From Scleromatobacter sp045810265 (GTDB lineage Bacteria > Pseudomonadota > Gammaproteobacteria > Burkholderiales > Burkholderiaceae_C), in NCBI GenBank assembly GCA_045810265.1, contig JBJMWF010000409.1, positions 1-6,722 of the forward strand: a stretch of DNA of 6,722 bases, given 5' to 3'. Each line of letters begins with the position of its first letter. The first letter of the stretch is position 1. The position numbers and the translations under genes were made by a program. The notes below the pieces were generated by a model, which was given only the letters and a program-made list of their open reading frames with translations, did not search any database and was not told the DNA's origin. Shown piece by piece: positions 1 through 6,722 of the stretch.

Positions 1-222
1 CGAACCGGTCTCGCCGCACACGATCACGACCTGGTGCTCGCGGATGGCGCGCGCGATGTCCTCGCGCCGGCCCGAGACGGGCAGCGATTCGGGGAAGGTG
101 ATGGGCGGCACCGGGTTGGCCGGCGCGGGCGCGGCGCGCGGGGCGCGCTCCGGGCGATCGGCGCGTGGCGGTCGGGGCGCGGCGGGCGCACGCGGTGCAG
201 GGGGACGAGTAGGCGAATTCAC
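1..222 (-). CDS. hrpA: ATP-dependent RNA helicase HrpA, N-terminal fragment
   Basis: Partial gene read on the minus strand; only its first 74 codons are in the window. The translation starts VNSPTRPPAP, runs through a Pro/Ala/Arg-rich, probably disordered stretch of about 35 residues, then PVPPITFPESLPVSGRRE, and reaches IREHQVVIVCGETGS. That last part is the start of the Walker A (P-loop) motif of DEAH-box helicases, whose family form is GETGSGKT; the window edge cuts it. HrpA-type helicases unwind RNA or ribonucleoprotein using ATP and have been linked to ribosome and mRNA processing. The start is uncertain. GTG at 222 follows a GATAAT box by only 9 nt, and an in-frame ATG at 273 would add 17 residues (MGCTPRLSRY...) that look non-conserved. 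Neither start has a clear Shine-Dalgarno sequence. The gene is divergent from argA. A related DEAH helicase such as HrpB is possible but fits less well. Confidence 0.8.
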   Translation of the reverse strand, partial: MNSPTRPPAPRAPAAPRPPRADRPERAPRAAPAPANPVPPITFPESLPVSGRREDIARAIREHQVVIVCGETGS

Positions 223-231
223 GAGCCGGCG

Positions 232-237
232 ATTATC
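232..237 (-). promoter_or_regulatory. Possible -10 box for hrpA
   Basis: On the minus strand this reads GATAAT, five of six matches to the sigma-70 -10 consensus. It lies 9 nt upstream of the GTG start at 222. No convincing -35 box was found at 16-18 nt spacing. If used, it would give an almost leaderless hrpA transcript. This is inference from position only. Confidence 0.25.
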
Positions 238-248
238 TGCGCAATATC

Positions 249-276
249 TGGACAAACGAGGAGTGCATCCCATATG
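249..276 (+). promoter_or_regulatory. Possible argA promoter
   Basis: TGGACA at 249-254 matches five of six bases of the sigma-70 -35 consensus. At 16-nt spacing the -10 position is CATATG (271-276), a weak match that lies inside the palindrome at 267-280. Transcription would begin near 283, giving a leader of about 45 nt before the chosen argA start. The -35 element is fair and the -10 element poor, so confidence is low. Confidence 0.3.
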
Positions 277-280
277 GGAT
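267..280. promoter_or_regulatory. Perfect 14-bp palindrome in the hrpA/argA divergent region
   Basis: ATCCCATATGGGAT is identical to its own reverse complement. It sits in the short gap between the divergent hrpA and argA genes and overlaps the weak -10 position proposed for argA. This is a typical place for a dimeric repressor operator. It does not resemble the known ArgR box, which is an AT-rich TGAAT/ATTCA dyad. The binding protein, if any, is unknown. Confidence 0.4.
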
Positions 281-327
281 TGACCCGGTGCGGCACAATG
301 CCGGGCAGAAAACACCACGCACGAACA

Positions 328-1674
<1,347 letters not shown>

Positions 1675-1701
1675 CGCCCGATCAATCGCCATCCCTTCAA
1701 C

Positions 1702-1729
1702 GGCCGCGACCGTCCCGTGCGCGGCCTTT
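1702..1729 (+). terminator. Stem-loop between argA and yggX, possible weak terminator
   Basis: GGCCGCG (1702-1708) and CGCGGCC (1720-1726) form a perfect 7-bp GC-rich stem with an 11-nt loop, followed only by TTTC. The stem begins 27 nt after the argA stop and ends 25 nt before the yggX start. The short T run makes full termination doubtful; it may be an attenuating or mRNA-stabilising hairpin, with argA and yggX partly cotranscribed. Confidence 0.45.
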
Positions 1730-1751
1730 CAACGAACAGCAGGAGTTCCCC

Positions 1752-2024
1752 ATGGCACGCACGGTCCAATGCGTCTACCTCAAGCGCGAGGCCGAAGGCC
1801 TCGACTTCGCACCCCAGCCGGGCGACCTCGGCAAGCGGCTCTACGAGAACGTCAGCAAGGAAGCCTTCGAAGCCTGGAAAAAGCACCAGACCATGCTCAT
1901 CAACGAGAATCGGCTGAACCTCGCCGACGCACGCGCCCGTCAATATCTGGCGCGCCAAATGGAAAGCTTCTTCTTCGGCGGCGGTGCCGAACAACCCGCC
2001 GGCTACGTACCGCCGGCGGCCTGA
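1752..2024 (+). CDS. yggX: Probable Fe(2+)-trafficking / oxidative damage protection protein
   Basis: The 90-residue protein is a clear YggX family member of usual length. It starts MARTVQCVYLKREAEGLDF, with the conserved cysteine at position 7, and continues PGDLGKRLYENVS, EAFEAWKKHQTMLINE and NRLNLADARARQYLARQME. The C-terminal tail (FFFGGGAEQPAGYVPPAA) is less conserved. In enterobacteria YggX is a small cytosolic protein linked to labile iron handling and to protecting Fe-S clusters from superoxide, and it often sits beside the DNA glycosylase gene mutY; mutY is not seen here. The start is well supported: AGGAG (1741-1745) lies 6 nt upstream of ATG 1752. A longer open frame runs upstream to 1599 but overlaps the 3' end of argA in another frame and is not credible. 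The hairpin upstream may separate it from argA. Confidence 0.93.
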   Translation: MARTVQCVYLKREAEGLDFAPQPGDLGKRLYENVSKEAFEAWKKHQTMLINENRLNLADARARQYLARQMESFFFGGGAEQPAGYVPPAA

Positions 2025-2046
2025 ACGAGACTTTTCCCCTCCCACG

Positions 2047-2073
2047 ATTGCTTTTACTTCACGTGAAGGCAAT
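2047..2073. promoter_or_regulatory. Palindrome CTTCACGTGAAG within a larger dyad
   Basis: CTTCACGTGAAG (2057-2068) is a perfect 12-bp palindrome. It is flanked by ATTGC (2047-2051) and GCAAT (2069-2073), which extend the dyad with a 5-nt bulge on the left. It begins 22 nt after the yggX stop, and ATTTTC follows. It could be a protein-binding operator for the downstream H-NS-family gene or a bulged hairpin at the 3' end of the yggX mRNA. The sequence does not decide between these. Confidence 0.4.
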
Positions 2074-2093
2074 ATTTTCAGGCGGGGTCGGTG

Positions 2094-2189
2094 TATATTC
2101 GCGTCGAAGCGCCTCGACACGTGCAAAGTGTCACGCGCGCCCACCCCATTGAGTTTCTTTTTGCGTACTACGCGATAAGATGTTTCAAT
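2094..2189 (+). promoter_or_regulatory. Promoter-like region of the H-NS-family gene
   Basis: This gap is AT-richer than the genes around it. It holds several -10-like boxes: TATATT (2094-2099), GATAAG (2174-2179) and TTCAAT (2184-2189). The -35-like partners are TTGAGT (2149-2154, 19 nt before GATAAG) and TTGCGT (2161-2166, 17 nt before TTCAAT). TATATT has no good -35 partner. A promoter is expected here because the H-NS-family gene has a good ribosome binding site and its own terminator, but which box is used cannot be told. Confidence 0.35.
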
Positions 2190-2216
2190 AGTCGAATCGA
2201 CACGAGGATTTGAGAC

Positions 2217-2522
2217 ATGTCATCCCTGCAGGAACTTCTGGCCCAGAAGGCGGAAATCGATCGCCAGATTTCGGACGCGCGCCGTCAGGAGCGCAACGAA
2301 GCCATTGCCAGGGTTCGCGCACTGATGGCCGAGCACGGTTTGACCGCGGCCGACCTCGTGGCCAAGACCGCCGGCCCGCGCGCCAGCACCAGCGGTCGCA
2401 AGGTCGCCGCGAAATATCGCGACCCTGCCAGCGGCCAGACCTGGACCGGCCGCGGCCTGAAGCCCAAGTGGCTGTCGGCCGCGCTGGAATCGGGCAAGCA
2501 GCTGACCGACTTCGCCGTCTGA
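2217..2522 (+). CDS. H-NS-family nucleoid-associated DNA-binding protein
   Basis: The 101-residue protein has the layout of the short H-NS-like proteins common in Burkholderiales. Residues about 1-45 (LQELLAQKAEIDRQISDARR and following) are rich in charged residues and fit a helical or coiled-coil oligomerisation segment. Residues about 46-64 form a Ser/Gly/Ala linker. Residues 65-101 hold the DNA-binding core KYRDPASGQTWTGRGLKPKW, with the TGRG loop at 77-80 that in H-NS enters the minor groove of AT-rich DNA. Such proteins bind and bridge DNA and often silence AT-rich or foreign genes; the targets of this paralogue cannot be told. The start is ATG 2217 with GAGGA (2204-2208) 8 nt upstream. 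The gene has a terminator immediately downstream and appears monocistronic. It sits where rpsU is usual ahead of dnaG. Burkholderiales carry several paralogues, so no symbol is assigned. Confidence 0.9.
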   Translation: MSSLQELLAQKAEIDRQISDARRQERNEAIARVRALMAEHGLTAADLVAKTAGPRASTSGRKVAAKYRDPASGQTWTGRGLKPKWLSAALESGKQLTDFAV

Positions 2523-2562
2523 ACCTGTCTTCCCGGCCGAGCTGACCGGCCCCGCCAAGTTC

Positions 2563-2592
2563 CGAGCGCCCGAGAGGCGCTCGTTTCGTTTC
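2563..2592 (+). terminator. Intrinsic terminator after the H-NS-family gene
   Basis: CGAGCGCC (2563-2570) and GGCGCTCG (2576-2583) form a perfect 8-bp stem with a 5-nt loop CGAGA, followed by the T-rich tract TTTCGTTT. The stem begins 40 nt after the stop codon at 2522. It would separate transcription of this gene from dnaG, which starts at 2621. Confidence 0.8.
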
Positions 2593-2608
2593 CGGCGCGC
2601 CTTCCTTC

Positions 2609-2614
2609 TACACT
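2609..2614 (+). promoter_or_regulatory. Candidate -10 box of dnaG
   Basis: TACACT matches four of six bases of the -10 consensus, including the key T-A start and final T. It ends 6 nt before the GTG start of dnaG at 2621, so the usual initiation distance would place +1 at or within a base or two of the start codon. No strong -35 is visible; TTTCGT (2584-2589) is a poor candidate at 19-nt spacing and overlaps the upstream terminator tail. Confidence 0.4.
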
Positions 2615-2620
2615 GCCAGA

Positions 2621-4612
2621 GTGATCCCCGGCCAATTCGTCCAAGACCTGCTCGCCCGCGTCGACATCGTCGAGCTGGTGGGCCGCACCGTCACGTTGAA
2701 GAAGGCCAGCATCAACTACAAGGGCCTGTGCCCTTTCCACGGCGAGAAGTCGCCCAGCTTCATCGTCAGCCCGACGCGCCAGACCTACCACTGCTTCGGC
2801 TGCGGCGTGCATGGCGACGCCATCCGCTTCCTGTGCGAGCACCACGGCATGGGCTTCGTCGACGCCGTCACCGACCTGGCCCAGCAGGTGGGCATGCCGG
2901 TGCCCGAGGACGACGCCTCGCCCGAGGAACGCGCGGAGGCGGCGCGCAAGAAGGCGCAGAGCACGACGCTGTCGGACATCCTGGCCAAGGCCGCCGAGCA
3001 CTACAAGCAGCAGTTGAAAGCCTCGCCGCGCGCCATCGAGTACCTGAAGGGGCGCGGGCTCAGCGGCGAGATCGCCGCGCGCTTCGCGCTGGGCTGGTCG
3101 CCCGAAGGCTGGCGCACGCTGGCCAGCGCGTTTCCCCGCTACGACGACCCGCTGCTGGTCGAGTCGGGCATGGTGATCGTCTCGGGCGACGACCCGGCCA
3201 CGCAGAAGCGCTACGACCGCTTCCGCGAACGCATCATGTTTCCCATCCGCAACGTCAAGGGCGAGGTGATCGCCTTCGGCGGCCGGGTGCTGGACAAGGG
3301 CGAACCCAAGTACCTCAACTCGCCCGAGACGCCGGTGTTCAGCAAGGGCCGCGAGCTGTACGGCCTGTTCGAGGCGCGCCAGGGACTGCGCGACAAGGGG
3401 TACGTGCTGGTCACCGAGGGCTACATGGACGTGGTGGCGCTGGCCCAGCTGGGCTTTCCCAATGCGGTGGCGACGCTGGGCACCGCCTGCACCGCCGAGC
3501 ACGTGCACAAGCTGCTGCGCTTCACCGAGAAGGTGATCTTCAGCTTCGACGGCGATGCCGCCGGGCGGCGGGCGGCCGGACGCGCGCTCGAGGCCGCGTT
3601 GCCGCACGCCACCGACACGCGCAGCTTCCGCTTCCTGTTCCTGCCCAAGGAGCACGACCCCGACAGCTACGTGCGCGAGCACGGCACCAAGGCCTTCGAA
3701 CAGTATGTCCAGAACGCGCTGCCCCTGTCGCAGCAACTGATCGAGGTGGCGCAGCAGGACTGCGACATGGCGACCGCCGAGGGCCGAGCCCGCATGCTGG
3801 CGCAGGCCAAGCCGCTGTGGAGTGCTCTGCCCGAGGGCGCGCTGCAACGCCAGTTGCTGGGCGAGCTCGCCAGCAAGGCCAACCTGCCGCTGGACGACCT
3901 CAAGGCGCTCTGGAAGACCGCCGCGGGCGCGTCCCGCGCGCGACGCAACAACGAAGGCGAGCCCTGGCATGAAGGCGCGCCGCCCGACATCGACGAGCAC
4001 GACCCCGCGAACTACGGCGCGCCGGGCGAGGCTTCGGGCCGCGCGCGCTCCAAGGAAGGCTACGGCGGCGGCCGGTTCAGCGGCAAGTTCGGTGGCCGGC
4101 CATCGAATCCGAAATACGCCGCGCGCGATCGCGAGGCCGCCGAGCTGGCGGCGATGCGTCGCGTGCCGCGCTCGGCACCCAAGACGCCCGAAAGCCGCGC
4201 GGTGCAGATGCTGTTCGGCCACCCGGAGTACTGGGACCAGCTGTCGACCGACGAGCACGAGCTGCTGCACGGCCTGCCCGCGCCGTACGGGCCGCTGGTG
4301 GCCTGGCTGGAGCGCGACCACTCGGAGCACGGCCCGCGGCCCTGGGCCATCCTCAGCCACGCCCTGCGCGACGACCCGGAGCTCGGCGAAGAGGCGCTGG
4401 GCATCGCTGACGGCGATGCCGACCCCGACGCCACCTACGCCGATTTCCGCCGCGCCGTCGACACCCTCCTCGACCGCGAACTGCGCGCGCGCACCCAGGC
4501 GCTGATCGCCCAGGCGGCGACCGATCCGGCCGCGCTGGTGCGTTATCGCGAGGTCTACAAATACTGGGAAGAGGTCAAGGCTCGACTGTCGGCCCAACGT
4601 GCCGAAGAGTGA
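2621..4612 (+). CDS. dnaG: DNA primase
   Basis: The 663-residue product makes RNA primers for lagging-strand and origin replication, working with the DnaB helicase. The N-terminal zinc domain shows CPFH (C37, H40) and CFGC (C58, C61), the CHCC zinc ligands. The RNA polymerase domain holds the basic segment GEVIAFGGRVLDKGEPKYLN at about 218-237. The TOPRIM catalytic part has E266 in VTEGYMDVVAL, D310 and D312 in FSFDGDAAG, and D346/D348 in EHDPDSYV, all the expected metal-binding acids. A long Gly/Arg/Ser-rich linker (about 430-505, with GYGGGRFSGKFGG) joins the C-terminal helical domain that should bind DnaB. It is longer than E. coli DnaG (581), mostly because of this linker. The start is GTG 2621: VIPGQFVQDLLARVDIVELVG aligns with the family start and no in-frame start lies just upstream. 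No Shine-Dalgarno sequence precedes it. rpoD follows 374 nt later. Confidence 0.96.
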   Translation: MIPGQFVQDLLARVDIVELVGRTVTLKKASINYKGLCPFHGEKSPSFIVSPTRQTYHCFGCGVHGDAIRFLCEHHGMGFVDAVTDLAQQVGMPVPEDDASPEERAEAARKKAQSTTLSDILAKAAEHYKQQLKASPRAIEYLKGRGLSGEIAARFALGWSPEGWRTLASAFPRYDDPLLVESGMVIVSGDDPATQKRYDRFRERIMFPIRNVKGEVIAFGGRVLDKGEPKYLNSPETPVFSKGRELYGLFEARQGLRDKGYVLVTEGYMDVVALAQLGFPNAVATLGTACTAEHVHKLLRFTEKVIFSFDGDAAGRRAAGRALEAALPHATDTRSFRFLFLPKEHDPDSYVREHGTKAFEQYVQNALPLSQQLIEVAQQDCDMATAEGRARMLAQAKPLWSALPEGALQRQLLGELASKANLPLDDLKALWKTAAGASRARRNNEGEPWHEGAPPDIDEHDPANYGAPGEASGRARSKEGYGGGRFSGKFGGRPSNPKYAARDREAAELAAMRRVPRSAPKTPESRAVQMLFGHPEYWDQLSTDEHELLHGLPAPYGPLVAWLERDHSEHGPRPWAILSHALRDDPELGEEALGIADGDADPDATYADFRRAVDTLLDRELRARTQALIAQAATDPAALVRYREVYKYWEEVKARLSAQRAEE

Positions 4613-4630
4613 CTGGGCGGCGCACGGCAC

Positions 4631-4647
4631 CGCCTGCCGGACAGGCG
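4631..4647 (+). terminator. Stem-loop after dnaG without a T run
   Basis: CGCCTG (4631-4636) and CAGGCG (4642-4647) pair as a perfect 6-bp stem around the loop CCGGA, beginning 18 nt after the dnaG stop. No T run follows, so intrinsic termination is doubtful. It may protect the dnaG mRNA 3' end or only slow the polymerase. Confidence 0.3.
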
Positions 4648-4665
4648 CGGAGCCTTGGCGAAACA

Positions 4666-4694
4666 GTGGTTTTCATGGGGGGATGAGGTATAAT
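4666..4694 (+). promoter_or_regulatory. Probable rpoD promoter
   Basis: TATAAT at 4689-4694 is a perfect -10 consensus box in otherwise GC-rich DNA. The region 16-17 nt upstream reads GTGGTTTT (4666-4673), giving only weak -35 matches (TGGTTT at 16 nt or GTGGTT at 17 nt). Transcription would begin near 4701, leaving an rpoD leader of about 285 nt. A promoter here would let rpoD be expressed apart from dnaG. Confidence 0.6.
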
Positions 4695-4893
4695 CCGATA
4701 TCCCACTCAGCGGCAACCTGTGACGTGCAGTGAGAGCAGCAGACTCCGGGCCCCGGCCACCCTCGTCAAGGGCATCCATTTCGGCCACCTCATCCCGCAA
4801 GAGCTGCTCATTCGACCCACGTTCACGCCAACTTGCCTGCCGGTGTCCCGTCGCGTCGCACGCGAGGGGAAATTCACTGCCTGACTTTGTTTT

Positions 4894-4928
4894 TCGACGC
4901 TTGCCCGCATATTCAGGGGGCAAGTCGA
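4894..4928 (+). promoter_or_regulatory. Strong hairpin in the rpoD leader
   Basis: CTTGCCC (4900-4906) and GGGCAAG (4918-4924) form a perfect 7-bp stem with an 11-nt loop. TCGA (4894-4897) and TCGA (4925-4928) extend it by 4 bp across a 2-nt bulge on the left side. A T-rich tract (TTTGTTTTT) lies just before the hairpin, not after it, so this is not a forward intrinsic terminator. Lying about 60 nt upstream of the rpoD start, it may affect rpoD mRNA stability or translation. No known riboswitch was recognised. Confidence 0.45.
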
Positions 4929-4971
4929 CATTGACGCGGGCCGGAAAAGCCGGGCGACCTGGGTCGACATT
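4924..4971 (+). repeat. Direct repeat GTCGACATT in the rpoD leader
   Basis: GTCGACATT occurs at 4924-4932 and again at 4963-4971, 39 nt apart start to start. Its GTCGAC core is itself palindromic. The first copy overlaps the right arm of the hairpin at 4894-4928 and the second ends 5 nt before the ribosome binding site. It may be a paired protein-binding site, or chance. Confidence 0.4.
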
Positions 4972-4976
4972 CATTC

Positions 4977-4983
4977 AAGGAAA
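4977..4983 (+). promoter_or_regulatory. rpoD ribosome binding site
   Basis: AAGGAAA, with the AAGGA core (4977-4981) 5 nt upstream of ATG 4987, is a good Shine-Dalgarno sequence. It fixes the rpoD start, which matters because the N-terminal tail is not conserved enough to fix it by itself. Confidence 0.7.
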
Positions 4984-4986
4984 CGC

Positions 4987-6722
<1,736 letters not shown>

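Larger units (their letters stand above)
4613..4986. other. Non-coding gap between dnaG and rpoD, holding the rpoD promoter and leader
   Basis: This 374-nt stretch has no credible gene. It contains a hairpin just after dnaG, a perfect TATAAT box, a leader of about 285 nt with several stem-loops (a dyad CCGGG-C-CCCGG at 4746-4756, a 6-bp stem at 4851-4865, a stronger one at 4894-4928 and CCGG-AAAAG-CCGG at 4941-4953), a repeated GTCGACATT, and the rpoD ribosome binding site. The one plus-strand frame spanning it (GTG 4730 to TGA 4990) is Arg/Ser-rich with codons unlike the neighbouring genes and is judged non-coding. Confidence 0.7.

Noticed and set aside
34..327. N-terminal extension of argA back to position 34
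   Set aside because: It would overlap the hrpA coding region antisense and gives an Arg/Gly-rich sequence unlike any ArgA. The conserved protein starts at 328.
2285..4630. Open frame of 781 codons on the minus strand across dnaG
   Set aside because: It is antisense to dnaG, whose zinc and TOPRIM motifs are intact. The translation is Arg/Ala/Leu-rich with no recognisable domain; long antisense frames are expected in GC-rich genes with strong third-position bias.
4884..4928. T-rich tract and hairpin read as an intrinsic terminator ahead of rpoD
   Set aside because: The T tract comes before the hairpin on the plus strand and becomes an A tract on the minus strand, so it does not have terminator order in either direction.

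Overview
The window is GC-rich and dense with genes. Codon use is strongly biased to G/C at third positions. The protein types point to a betaproteobacterium of the order Burkholderiales, probably Comamonadaceae: a short H-NS-family protein of about 100 residues, a DnaG that begins V/M-I-P, a primary sigma factor with a long Ala/Lys-rich N-terminal tail, and argA divergent from hrpA. This placement rests on recognising families by eye; no database search was possible.

Layout from left to right. (1) Positions 1-222, minus strand: the N-terminal end of an ATP-dependent RNA helicase of the HrpA type, cut by the window edge inside its Walker A motif. (2) A short divergent intergenic region with a perfect 14-bp palindrome. 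(3) argA (328-1674, plus), N-acetylglutamate synthase, the first step of arginine synthesis. (4) yggX (1752-2024, plus), a small Fe(II)-trafficking/oxidative-damage-protection protein. (5) An AT-richer regulatory gap with palindromes and promoter-like boxes. (6) A gene for a 101-residue H-NS-family nucleoid protein (2217-2522, plus), closed by a good intrinsic terminator. (7) dnaG (2621-4612, plus), replication primase, with a GTG start, no Shine-Dalgarno sequence and a -10-like box placed so that the mRNA could be leaderless. (8) A 374-nt non-coding gap with a perfect TATAAT box and a structured leader. (9) The first 578 codons of rpoD (4987 to the window end, plus), the primary sigma factor, cut in region 2.3.

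How the genes relate. dnaG followed by rpoD is the conserved end of the macromolecular synthesis operon. The usual upstream partner rpsU is absent here, and an H-NS-family gene with its own terminator occupies that position. Each of dnaG and rpoD appears to have its own promoter, so the pair may be less tightly coupled than in the classical operon. argA and yggX are neighbours on the same strand with a weak hairpin between them; nothing seen links their functions.

Overall this is conserved housekeeping chromosome. I see no mobile element, CRISPR array, tRNA or rRNA, and no evidence of an undescribed defence or metabolic system. The points worth a second look are regulatory: the possible leaderless dnaG, the long hairpin-bearing rpoD leader, the palindromes beside argA and upstream of the H-NS gene, and the histone-H1-like tail on the sigma factor.
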